Source of the DNA: Phocoena phocoena
Lineage: Eukaryota > Chordata > Mammalia > Artiodactyla > Phocoenidae
Reading direction: 5' to 3'
DNA: 64,000 nt
NCBI RefSeq assembly: GCF_963924675.1
Contig: NW_027077413.1
Location: 1,302,001-1,366,000, forward strand
Within the stretch, counting starts at the first letter, position 1. Each line of letters begins with the position of its first letter. The position numbers and the translations under genes are program-made. Positions 37,661 through 49,722 of the stretch are shown in pieces. A model generated the notes under the pieces. That model worked only from the letters and a program-made list of their open reading frames with translations, was not told where the DNA came from and did not search any database.

Positions 37661-39225
37661 TTCTGCCCCGCTTTCAAGTCCCCTTCGCAGGCTTACTTCA
37701 ATATATTTTTGGAGGATAGCTGTCATTTATAACTCTGCAGGTTTGTGAAGTACAGTGCCCCTGAGCTCCTTTCTTCAACTCGCTTTCTTGTGAGCTGGGC
37801 ACAAAACCGCAGGATTGCTTCAGGCCCTAATCTGTTTCCAGCAGGGCACACTGAGCCTTTGTTTAATTCCTCTTCCTGTTGGGCAATGAGCATTACATTT
37901 GCCCGTGCAGACACCTAGAGCTAGTCTCTCATTGGTTCTCCCTATTCCTGTTCATCTTGCACAGAAATGGCAAGCTCTGCCAAACAGGAGGTTAAAGGCA
38001 CTGACTCTCCAAGCGGGGAGAGTGTTAGTAAAGCATCTGGAATGGTGAACCCGAGGACAAGGATACGAAAACTGAGATGCATTTTAAATCGTTTCCCAAT
38101 CACACGGTGGACGATACTCTGGGTTTCCCATGCATGTTTTAGCTGGAGGAAGTATGCCTTGAACCTGGAGAGTTGGGACCCATGGAATGGGTACCATGCA
38201 GTATGACTTCAAAGGGTCTGCAGTTGTTCACCGAAACTCACCAATGCTAGCAGCCTGAAGTGTCCAGCCTTATGACTCAACCAGCTGTGTGTGTAGATGT
38301 GGTCAATCCCGGTTGCATCACATGCCCTGAGTGAATTATTTAAGAATTGCTCTCTATTTCACTGTCTTTGTGTTTTGTTTTCGAAATTTATTTTGATAAT
38401 GGGATTTATCGGATTTTCACTGCTGCATTTCCGCCGCTGTACACACGCTTGATTCTCTTACGGAGACATATATATCCATGGGTTTTAAGATTCTTCCTAG
38501 TCAGGTATATTCCTAGGCGTTGAATATGTGGTGTTGAGTCCATTTCGTTGAGCAATGAGTAGGTCTTGTCTATTACATATTTGGCTTATGGAATGTTATC
38601 TGTGCTAATTTCAGTCTCTGGTTTTATGCAGCACCCCAACGCACCTTTCCCCATAAGCAAGCACTAGTTGGTTTTCTAAATTTGAGACCCTGTTCTGTTT
38701 TGTAATTCAGTTCATGTGCAGTCAAGTTTACATTCCGTGTATTAGTGATATCTTATGATGTTTCTTTTTCTGTGTGACGTAGTTCACGTAGAATCACCGT
38801 ACCTGCATCCACTTACTATGCCGCTACGGGCCTGATGACACAGATTTCATTGCTGAGTGATATTGCATTGCACGTACGTGCCACAACTTCTTTATCCATT
38901 TTTTGCTTTCTGGGATATTTTCCTGATACTCTAGACGAGCTTCTTGTGAACACAGCCGTCCCAAATATTGGGGTGGCTGTCTGTTTTTGATTTTAATTTC
39001 CGTAAGCTAAAGGACCATAAGTGGAAGTGCCATAGGCTGTGTTGCTTTGTTTCTTACGTGTTTCAGGAAACACCATACACTTCTCCAGGGTGGCTGCTGG
39101 CAATTTACATCCTGCCAATCAGCATAACAAGGCTCCCTGTTCTCCATATCCTGTCCTACCTTTCTGGATTTTACACTTTTTTCAGATTGCCCTTTTGCCC
39201 GTGGGGGCAGTGAGATTTCATTGTA
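37503..39225 (+). repeat. Satellite monomer U22, 1,723 bp, block B, hybrid
   Basis: By position this is the counterpart of U15, but it starts with the palindrome deletion of U14/U21. From about 37,661 (ATTCTGCCCCGC) it matches U15 with its markers CCTGTTGGGCAATG and CTGCAGTTGTTCACC. Private changes are GAGCATTAC and AAGCTCTGCC. Confidence 0.96.
37532..37578. repeat. Palindrome-deletion allele in U22, acquired by conversion
   Basis: Same breakpoints, but the positional counterpart in block A (25,307-25,378) is a perfect palindrome. The deletion therefore reached this monomer by sequence transfer from U21 after the block duplicated. Confidence 0.93.
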
Positions 39226-40987
39226 GTGCAGATTTCCTTTACAGGCTTGCTTGGTTGGCCAAAAAGGGCGTATGCGTTTTTTCCTGAATATATTCAGGAA
39301 ATATATTCAGGAAAAAACTCATACGCCCTTTTTGGCCAAGTGCATCATTGTCGACGTTCTGCCTCTTTTCCTATGCTTTCAGGGCAAATCCAGTCTACCC
39401 CCTGCAATCATTTTCCTGAAATTCAGCCCCGCTTTCAAGTCCCCTTCGCAGGCTTACTTCAATATATTTTTGGAGGATAGCTGTCATTTATAACTCTGCA
39501 GGTTTGTGAAGTACAGTGCCGCTGAGCTCCTTTCTTCAACTCGCTTTCTTGTGAGCTGGGCACAAAACCGCAGGATTGCTTCAGGCCCTAATCTGTTTCC
39601 AGCAGGGCACACTGAGCCTTTGTTTAATTCCTCTTCCTGGTGGGCAATAAGCGTTACATTTGCCCGTGCAGACACCTACAGCTAGTCTCTCATTGGTTCT
39701 CCCTATTCCTGCTCATCTAGCACAGAAATGGCAAGCTGTGCCAAACAGGAGGTTAAAGGCACTGACTCTCCAAGCTGGGAGAGAGTTAGTAAAGCATCTG
39801 GAATCGTGAACCCGAGGACAAGGATACGAAAACTGAGATGCATTTTAAATCGTTTCCCAATCACACGGTGGACGATAATCTGGGTTTCCCATGCATGTTT
39901 TAGCTGGAGGAAGAATGCCTTGAACCTGGAGAGTTGGGACCCATGGAATGGGTACCATGCAGTATGACTTCAAAGGGTCTGCATTTGCTCACCGAAACTC
40001 ACCAGTGCTATCAGCCTGAAGTGTCCAGCCTTATGTCTCAACCAGCTCTGGGTGTAGATGTGGTCAATCCCGGTTGCATCACATGCCCTGAGTGAATTAT
40101 TTAAGAATTGCTCTCTATTTCACTGTCTTAGTGTTTTGTTTTCGAAATTTATTTTGATAATGGGATTTATCGGATTTTCTCTGCTGCGTTTCGGCCACTG
40201 TACACACGCTTGATTCTCTTACGGAGACATATATATCCATGGGTTTTAAGATTCTTCCTAGTCAGGTATATTCCTAGGCGTTGAATATGTGGTGTTGAGT
40301 CCATTTCGTTGAGCAAGGAGTAGGTCTTGTCTATTACATATTTGGCTTATGGAAAGTTATCTGTGCTAATTTCAGTCTCTGGTTTTATGCAGCACCCCAA
40401 GGCACCTTTCCCCATAAGGAAGCACTAGTTGGTTTTCTAAATTTGAGACCCTGTTCTGTTTTGTAATTCAGTTCATGTGTAGTCAAGTTTACATTCCGTG
40501 TATTAGTGATATCTTATGATGTTTCTTTTTCTTTGTGACGTAGTTCATGTAGAATCACCGTACCTGCATCCACTCACTATGCTGCTACGGGCCTGATGAC
40601 AAAGATTTCATTGCTGAGTGATATTGCATTGTACGTACGTGCCACAACTTCTTTATCCATTTTTTGCTTTCTGGGATATTTACCTGATACTGTAGACGAG
40701 CTTCTTGTGAACACAGCCGTCCCAAATATTGGGGTGGTTTGTCTGTTTTTGATTTTAATTTCCGTAAGCTATAGGACCATAAGTGGAAGTTCCATAGGCT
40801 GTGTTGCTTTGTTTCTTACGTGTTTCAGGAAACACCATACACTTCTCCAGGGTGGCTGCTGGCAATTTACATCCTGCCAATCAGCATAACAAGGCTCCCT
40901 GTTCTCCATATCCTGTCCTAACTTTCTGGATTTTATACTTTTTTCAGATGGCCCTTTTGCCCGGGGGGGCAGTGAGATTTCATTTTA
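39226..40987 (+). repeat. Satellite monomer U23, 1,762 bp, palindrome-insertion allele
   Basis: Duplicate of U16 at +12,200, with the same 13-bp central duplication and 1-bp gain. It differs by eye at only a few positions (CAACTCGC, CAGCCTGAAG, TTTTCTCTGC). Confidence 0.96.
39255..39339. repeat. Palindrome-insertion allele in U23
   Basis: Identical in layout to the allele at 27,055, including AACTCATACG. It is the block B copy at +12,200. Confidence 0.95.
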
Positions 40988-42736
40988 GTGCAGATTTCCT
41001 TTACAGGCTTGCTTGGTTGGCCAAAAAGGGCGTATGCGTTTTTTCCTAAATATATTCAGGAAAAAACGCATACGACCTTTTTGGCCAAGTGCATCATTGT
41101 TGACGTTGTGCCTCTTTTCCTATGCTTTCAGGGCAATTCCAGTCTACCCCCTGCAATCGTTTTCCTGAAATTCAGCCCCGCATTCAAGTCCCCTTCGCAG
41201 GCTTACTTCAATATATTTTTGGAGGATAGCTGTCATTTATAACTCTGCAGGTTTGTGAAGTACAGTGCCCCTGAGCTCCTTTCTTCAACTCGCTTTCTTG
41301 TGAGCTGGGCACAAAACCGCAGGATTGCTTCAGGCCCTAATCTGTTTCCAGCAGGGCACACTGAGCCTTTGTTTAATTCCTCTTCCTGGTGGGCAATAAG
41401 CGTTACATTTGCCCGTGCAGACACCTACAGCTAGTCTCTCATTGGTTCTCCCTATTCCTGCTCATCTAGCACAGAAATGGCAAGCTGTGCCAAACAGGAG
41501 GTTAAAGGCACTGACTCTCCAAGCGGGGAGAGAGTTAGTAAAGCATCTGGAATCGTGAACACGAGGACAAGGATACGAAAACTGAGATGCATTTTAAATC
41601 GTTTCCCAATCACACGGTGGACGATACTCTGGGTTTCCCATGCATGTTTTAGCTGGAGGAAGAATGCCTTGAACCTGGAGAGTTGTGACCCATGGAATGG
41701 GTACCATGCAGTATGACTTCAAAGTGTCTGCATTTGCTCACCGAAACTCACCAGTGCTATCAGCCAGAAGTGTCCAGCCTTATGTCTCAACCAGCTCTGG
41801 GTGTAGATGTGGTCAATCCCGGTTGCATCACATGCCCTGAGTGAATTATTTAAGAATTGCTCTCTATTTCACTGTCTTAGTGTTTTGTTTTCGAAATTTA
41901 TTTTGATAATGGGATTTATCGGATTTTCACTGCTGCGTTTCGGCCACTGTACACACGCTTGATTCTCTTACGGAGACATATATATCCATGGGTTTTAAGA
42001 TTCTTCCTAGTCAGGTATATTCCTAGGCGTTGAATATGTGGTGTTGAGTCCATTTCGTTGAGCAAGGAGTAGGTCTTGTCTATTACATATTTGGCTTATG
42101 GAAAGTTATCTGTGCTAATTTCAGTCTCTGGTTTTATGCAGCACCCCAAGGCACCTTTCCCCATAAGCAAGCACTAGTTGGTTTTCTAAATTTGAGACCC
42201 TGTTCTGTTTTGTAATTCAGTTCATGTGTAGTCAAGTTTACATTCCGTGTATTAGTGATATCTTATGATGTTTCTTTTTCTTTGTGACGTAGTTCATGTA
42301 GAATCACCGTACCTGCATCCACTCACTATGCCGCTACGGGCCTGATGACAAAGATTTCATTGCTGAGTGATATTGCATTGTACGTACGTGCCACAACTTC
42401 TTTATCCATTTTTTGCTTTCTGGGATATTTACCTGATACTGTAGACGAGCTTCTTGTGAACACAGCCGTCCCAAATATTGGGGTGGTTTGTCTGTTTTTG
42501 ATTTTAATTTCTGTAAGCTGTAGGACCATAAGTGGAAGTTCCATAGGCTGTGTTGCTTTGTTTCTTACGTGTTTCAGGAAACACCATACACTTCTCCAGG
42601 GTGGCTGCTGGCAATTTACATCCTGCCAATCAGCATAACAAGGCTCCCTGTTCTCCATATCCTGTCCTAACTTTCTGGATTTTATACTTTTTTCAGATGG
42701 CCCTTTTGCCCGGGGGGGCAGTGAGATTTCATTTTA
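40988..42736 (+). repeat. Satellite monomer U24, 1,749 bp, block B
   Basis: Duplicate of U17 at +12,200. The palindrome at 41017-41088 has the same two mismatches. It has CTACCCCCTG where U17 has CTACACCCTG. Confidence 0.95.
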
Positions 42737-44484
42737 GTGCAGATTTCCTTTACAGGCTTGCTTGGTTGGCCAAAAAGGGCGTATGCGTTTTTTCCTAAAT
42801 ATATTCAGGAAAAAACGCATACGACCTTTTTGGCCAAGTGCATCATTGTTGACGTTGTGCCTCTTTTCCTATGCTTTCAGCGCAATTCCAGTCTACCCCC
42901 TGCAATCGTTTTCCTGAAATTCAGCCCCGCTTTCAAGTCCCCTTCGCAGGCTTACTTCAATATATTTTTGGAGGATAGCTGTCATTTATAACACTGCAGG
43001 TTTGTGAAGTACAGTGCCCCTGAGCTCCTTTCTTCAACTCGCTTTCTTGTGAGCTGGGCACAAAACCGCAGGATTGCTTCAGGCCCTAATCTGTTTCCAG
43101 CAGGGCACACTGAGCCTTTGTTTAATTCCTCTTCCTGGTGGGCAATGAGCGTTACATTTGCCCGTGCAGACACCTACAGCTAGTCTCTCATTGGTTCTCC
43201 CTATTCCTGTTCATCTTGCACAGAAATGGCAAGCTGTGCCAAACAGGAGGTTAAAGGCACTGACTCTCCAAGCGGGGAGAGTGTTAGTAAAGCATCTGGA
43301 ATGGTGAACCCGAGGACCAGGATACGAAAACTGAGATGCATTTTAAATCGTTTCCCAATCACACGGTGGACGATACTCTGGGTTTCCCATGCATGTTTTA
43401 GCTGGAGGAAGAATGCCTTGAACCTGGAGAGTTGGGACCCATGGATTGGGTACCATGCAGTATGACTTCAAAGGGTCTGCATTTGCTCACCGAAACTCAC
43501 CAATGCTATCAGCCTGAAGTGTCCAGCCTTATGTCTCAACCAGCTCTGGGTGTAGATGTGGTCAATCCCGGTTGCATCACATGCCCTGAGTGAATTATTT
43601 AAGAATTGCTCTCTATTTCACTGTCTTTGTGTTTTGTTTTCGAAATTTATTTTGATAATGGGATTTATCGGATTTTCACTGCTGCGTTTATGCCGCTGTA
43701 CACACACTTGATTCTCTTACGGAGACATATATATCCATGGGTTTTAAGATTCTTCCTAGTCAGGTATATTCCTAGGCGTTGAATATGTGGTGTTGGGTCC
43801 ATTTAGTTGAGCAAGGAGTAGGTCTTGTCTATTACATATTTGGCTTATGGAAAGTTATCTGTGCTAATTTCAGTCTCTGGTTTTATGCAGCACCCCAAGG
43901 CACCTTTCCCCATAAGCAAGCACTAGTTGGTTTTCTAAATTTGAGACCCTGTTCTTTTTTGTAATTCAGTTCATGTGTAGTCAAGTTTACATTCCGTGTA
44001 TTAGTGATATCTTATGATGTTTCTTTTTCTGTGTGACGTAGTTCACGTAGAATCACCGTACCTGCATCCACTCACTATGCCGCTATGGGCCTGATGACAC
44101 AGATTTCATTGCTGAGTGATATTGCATTGTACGTACGTGCCACAACTTCTTTATCCATTTTTTGCTTTCTGGGATATTTACCTGATAGTGTAGACGAGCT
44201 TCTTGTGAACACAACCGTCCCAAATATTGGGGTGGCTGTCTGTTTTTGATTTTAATTTCCGTAAGCTATAGGACCATAAGTGGAAGTGCCATAGGCTGTG
44301 TTGCTTTGTTTCTTACGTGTTTCAGGAAACACCATACACTTCTCCAGGGTGGCTGCTGGCAATTTACATCCTGCCAATCAGCATAACAAGGCTCCCTGTT
44401 CTCCATATCCTGTCCTACCTTTCTGGATTTTACAGTTTTTTCAGATGGCCCTTTTGCCCGGGGGGGCAGTGAGATTTCATTGTA
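42737..44484 (+). repeat. Satellite monomer U25, 1,748 bp, holds right edge of block B
   Basis: Duplicate of U18 up to about 43.8 kb (shared GCGTTTATGCCGC and CACACACTTG near 43,685-43,710). After that it departs from U18 and follows a U14-like right half (CTGTTCTTTTTTG near 43,950). The palindrome at 42766-42837 has two mismatches. Confidence 0.95.
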
Positions 44485-46231
44485 GTGCAGATATCCTTTA
44501 CAGGCTTGCTTGGTTGGCCAAAACGGGCGTATGCGTTTTTTCCTGAATATATTCAGGAAAAAACGCATACGCCCTTTTTGGCCAAGTGCATCATTGTCGA
44601 CGTTGTGCCTCTTTTCCTATGCTTCCAGGGCAATTCCAGTCTACCCCCTGCAATCGTTTTCCTGAAATTCTGCCCCGCTTTCAAGTCCCCTTCGCAGGCT
44701 TACTTCAATATATTTTTGGAGGATAGCTGTCATTTATAACTCTGCAGGTTTGTGAAGTAGAGTGCCCCTGAGCTCCTTTCTTCAACTCGCTTTCTTGTGA
44801 GCTGGGCAGAAAACCGCAGGATTGCTTCAGGCCCTAATCTGTTTCCAGCAGGGCACACTGAGCCTTTGTTTAATTCCTCTTCCTGTTGGGCAATGAGCGT
44901 TACATTTGCCCGTGCAGACACCTACAGCTAGTCTCTCACTGGTTCTCCCTATTCCTGTTCATCTTGCACAGAAATGGCAAGCTGTGCCAAACAGGAGGTT
45001 AAAGGCACTGACTCTCCAAGCGGGGAGAGTGTTAGTAAAGCATCTGGAATGGTGAATCCGAGGACCAGGATACGAAAACTGAGATGCATTTTAAATCGTT
45101 TCCCAATCACACGGTGGATGATACTCTGGGTTTCCCATGCATGTTTTAGCTGGAGGAAGAATGCCTTGAACCTGGAGAGTTGGGACCCATGGAATGGGTA
45201 CCATGCAGTATGACTTCAAAGGGTCTGCAGTTGTTCACCGAAACTCACCAATGCTAGCAGCCTGAAGTGTCCAGCCTTATGACTCAACCAGCTGTGTGTG
45301 TAGATGTGGTCAATCCCGGTTGCATCACATGCCCTGAGTGAATTATTTAAGAATTGCTCTCTATTTCACTGTCTTTGTGTTTTGTTTTCGAAATTTATTT
45401 TGATAATGGGATTTATCGGATTTTCACTGCTGCATTTCCGCCGCTGTACACACGCTTGATTCTCTTACGGAGACATATATATCCATGGGTTTTAAGATTC
45501 TTCTTGTCAGGTATATTCCTAGGCGTTGAATATGTGGTGTTGAGTCCATTTCGTTGAGCAAGGAGTAGGTCTTCTCTATTACATATTTGGCTTATGGAAA
45601 TTTATCTGTGCTAATTTCAATCTCTGGTTTAATGCAGCACCCCAAGGCACCTTTTCCCATAAGCAAGCAGTAGTTGGTTTTCTAAATTTGAGACCCTGTT
45701 CTGTTTTGTAATTCAGTTCATGTGTAGTCAAGTTTACATTCCGTGTATTAGTGATATCTTATGATGTTTCTTTTTCTGTGTGACGTAGTTCACGTAGAAT
45801 CACCGTACCTGCATCCACTCACTATGCCGCTACGGGCCTGATGACACAGATTTCATTGCTGAGTGATATTGCATTGTACGTACGTGCCACAACTTCTTTA
45901 TCCATTTTTTGCTTTCTGGGATATTTACCTGATACTGTAGACGAGCTTCTTGTGAACACAGCCGTCCCAAATATTGGGGTGGCTGTCTGTTTTTGATTTT
46001 AATTTCCGTAAGCTATAGGACCATAAGTGGAAGTGCCATAGGCTGTGTTGCTTTGTTTCTTACGTGTTTCAGGAAACACCATACACTTCTCCAGGGTGGC
46101 TGCTGGCAATTTACATCCTGCCAATCAGCATAACAAGGCTCCCTGTTCTCCATATCCTGTCCAAACTTTCTGGATTTTACACTTTTTTCAGATGGCCCTT
46201 TTGCCCGGGGGGGCAGTGAGATTTCATTGTA
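44485..46231 (+). repeat. Satellite monomer U26, 1,747 bp, U15-like
   Basis: It shares CCTGTTGGGCAATG, CTGCAGTTGTTCACC, CTAGCAGCC and AGCTGTGTGTGTAG with U15 and U22. The palindrome at 44514-44585 has one mismatch (AAAACGGGCG). Near 45,503 CTAG is altered to TTG, a 1-bp loss. Confidence 0.95.
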
Positions 46232-47975
46232 GTGCAGATTTCCTTTACAGGCTTGCTTGGTTGGCCAAAAAGGGCGTATGCGTTTTTTCCTGAATATATT
46301 CAGGAAAAAACGCATACGCCCTTTTTGGCCAAGTGCATCATTGTCGACGTTGTGCCTCTTTTCCTATGCTTTCAGGGCAATTCCAGTCTACCCCCTGCAA
46401 TCGTTTTCCTGAAATTCTGCCCCGCTTTCAAGTCCCCTTCGCAGGCTTACTTCAATATATTTTTGGAGGAATGCTGTCATTTATAACTCTGCAGGTTTGT
46501 GAATTACAGTGCCCCTGAGCTCCTTTCTTCAACTCGCTTTCTTGTGAGCTGGGCACAAAACCGCAGGATTGCTTCAGGCCCTAATCTGTTTCCGGCAGGG
46601 CATGCTAAGCCTTTGGTTAATTCCTCTTCCTGGTGGGCAATGAGCGTTACATTTGCCCGTGCAGACACCTACAGCTAGTCTCTCATTGGTTCTCCCTATT
46701 CCTGTTCATCTTGCAGAGAAATTGCAAGCTGTGCCAAAGAAGAGGTTAAAGGCACTGACTCTCCAAACGGGGAGAGTGTTAGTAAAGCATCTGGAATGGT
46801 GAACCCGAGGACCAGGATACGAAAACTGAGATGCATTTTAAATCGTTTCCCAATCACACGGTGGACGATACTCTGGGTTTCCCATGCATATTTTAGCTGG
46901 AGGAAGAATGCCTTGAACCTGGAGAGTTGGGACCCATGGAATGGGTACCATGCAGTATGACTTCAAAGGGTCTGCATTTGCTCACCGAAACTCACCAATG
47001 CTATCAGCCTGAAGTGTCCAGCCTTATGTCTCAACCAGCTCTGGGTGTAGATGTGGTCAATCCCGGTTGCATCACATGCCCTGAGTGAATTATTTAAGAA
47101 TCGCTCTCTATTTCACTGTCTTTGTGTTTTGTTTTCGAAATTTATTTTGATAATGGGATTTATCGGATTTTCACTGCTGCGTATCGGCCGCTGTACACAC
47201 GCTTGATTCTCTTACGGAGACATATATATCCATGGGTTTTAAGATTCTTCCTAGTCAGGTATATTCCTAGGTGTTGAATATGTGGTGTTGAGTCCATTTC
47301 GTTGAGCAAGGAGTAGGTCTTGTCTATTATATATTTGTCTTATGGAATGTTATCGGTACTAATTTCAGTCTCTGGTTTTATGCAGCACCCCAAGGCACCT
47401 TTCCCCATAAGCAAGCACTAGTTGGTTTTCTAAATTTGAGACCCTGTTCTGTTTTGTAATTCAGTTCATATGTAGTCAAGTTTACATTCCGTGTATTAGT
47501 GATATCTTATGATGTTTCTTTTTCTGTGTGACGTAGTTCACGTAGAATCACCGTACCTGCATCCACTCACTATGCCGCTATGGGCCTGATGACACAGATT
47601 TCATTGCTGAGTGATATTGCATTGTACGTACGTGCCACAACTTCTTTATCCATTTTTTTGCTTTCTGGGATATTTACCTGATACTGTAGACGAGCTTCTT
47701 GTGAACACAGCCGTCCCAAATATTGGGGTGGCTGTTTTTGATTTTAATTTCCGTAAGCTATAGGACCATAAGTGGAAGTGCCATAGGCTGTGTTGCTTTG
47801 TTTCTTACGTGTTTCAGGAAACACCATACACTTCTCCAGGGTGGCTGCCGGCAATTTACATCCTGCCAATCAGCATAACAAGGCTCCCTGTTCTCCATAT
47901 CCTGTCCTACATTTCTGGATTTTACACTTTTTTCAGATGGCCCTTTTGCCCGGGGGGCAGTGAGACATCATTGTA
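46232..47975 (+). repeat. Satellite monomer U27, 1,744 bp
   Basis: The palindrome at 46261-46332 is perfect. The length is explained by a 4-bp loss in GGTGGCTGTTTTTG (about 47,730), a 1-bp gain in a T-run (about 47,659) and a shorter G-run. TTCCGGCAGGGCATGC and TTGGTTAATTCC near 46,590 recur in U33. Confidence 0.95.
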
Positions 47976-49722
47976 GTGCAGATTTCCTTTACAGGCTTGC
48001 TTGGTTGGCCAAAAAGTGCGTATGCGTTTTTTCCTGAATATATTCAGGAAAAAACGCATAGGCCCTTTTTGGCCAACTGCATCACTGTCGACGTTGTGCC
48101 TCTTTTCCTATCCTTTCAGGGCAATTCCAGTCTACACCCTGCAATCGTTTTCGTGAAATTCTGCCCCGCTTTCAAGTCCCCTTCGCAGGCTTACTTCAAT
48201 ATATTTTTGGAGGATAGCTGTCATTTATAACTCTGCAGGTTTGTGAATTACAGTGCCCCTGAGCTCCTTTCTTCAACTCGCTTTCTTGTGAGCTGGGCAC
48301 AAAACCGCAAGATTGCTTCAGGCCCTAATCTGTTTTCAGCAGGGCACGCTGAGCCTTTGTTTAATTCCTCTTCCTGGTCGGCAATGAGCATTACATTTGC
48401 CCGTGCAGACACCTACAGCTAGTCTCTCACTGGTTCTCCCTATTCCTGTTCATCTTGCACAGAAATTGCAAGCTGTGCCCAACAGGAGGTTAAAGGCACT
48501 GACTCTCCAAGCGGGGAGAGTGTTAGTAAAGCATCTGGAATGGTGAACCCGAGGACCAGGATACGAAAACTGAGATGCATTTTAAATCGTTTCCCAATCA
48601 CACGGTGGACGATACTCTGGGTTTCCCATGCATGTTTTAGCTGGAGGAAGAATCCCTTGAACCTGGAGAGTTGGGACCCATGGAATGGGTACCATGCAGT
48701 ATGACTTCAAAGGGTCTGCATTTGCTCACCGAAACTCACGAATGCTATCAGCCTGAAGTGTCCAGCCTTATGTCTCAACCAGCTCTGGGTGTAGATGTGG
48801 TAAATCCCGGTTGCATCACATGCCCTGAGTGAATTATTTAAGAATTGCTCTCTATTTCACTGTCTTTGTGTTTTGTTTTCGAAATTTATTTTGATAATGG
48901 GATTTATCGGATTTTCACTGCTGCGTTTCGGCCGCTGTACACATGCTTGATTCTCTTACGGAGACATATATATCCATGGGTTTTAAGATTCTTCCTACTC
49001 AGGTATATTCCTAGGCGTTGAATATGTGGTGTTGGGTCCATTTCGTTGAGCAAGGAGTAGGTCTTGTCTATTACATATTTGGCTTATGGAAAGTTATCTG
49101 TGCTAATTTCAGTCTCTGGTTTTATGCAGCACCCCAACGCACCTTTCCCTATAAGCAAGCACTAGTTGGTTTTCTAAATTTGAGACCCTGTTCTGTTTTG
49201 TAATTCAGTTCATGTGTAGTCAAGTTTACATTCCGTGTATTAGTGATATCTTATGATGTTTCTTTTTCTGTGTGACGTAGTTCACGTAGAATCACCGTAC
49301 CTGCATCCACTCACTATGCCGCTACGGGCCTGATGACACAGATTTCATTGCTGAGTGATATTGCATTGTACGTACGTGCCACAACTTCTTTATCCATTTT
49401 TTGCTTTCTGGGATATTTACCTGATACTGTAGACGAGCTTCTTGTGAACACAGCCGTCCCAAATATTGGGGTGGCTGTCTGTTTTTGATTTTAATTTCCG
49501 TATGCTATAGGACCATAAGTGGAAGTGCCATAGGCTGTGTTGCTTTGTTTCTTACGTGTTTCAGGAAACACCATACACTTCTCCAGGGTGGCTGCTGGCA
49601 ATTTACATCCTGCCAATCAGCATAACAAGGCTCCCTGTTCTCCATATCCTGTCCTACTTTTCTGGATTTTACACTTTTTTCCGATGGCCCATTTGCCCGG
49701 GGGGCAGTGAGACTTCGTTGTG
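47976..49722 (+). repeat. Satellite monomer U28, 1,747 bp
   Basis: The palindrome at 48005-48076 has two mismatches (AAAGTGCG, CATAGGCCC). Private changes include TTTCGTGAAATTC and CTATCCTTTCAGG. Confidence 0.95.

Larger units (their letters stand above)
31592..43791 (+). repeat. Seven-monomer block B (12,200 bp), direct duplicate of A
   Basis: Directly adjoins block A in the same orientation. The junction lies within 31,592-31,661, where A-end and B-start sequences are the same. The right edge lies between about 43,792 and 43,861, where CTGAGCTAAT of U18 is CTGTGCTAAT in U25. It contains the converted segment 36,060-37,660 and retains the indel alleles of A. Confidence 0.9.
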
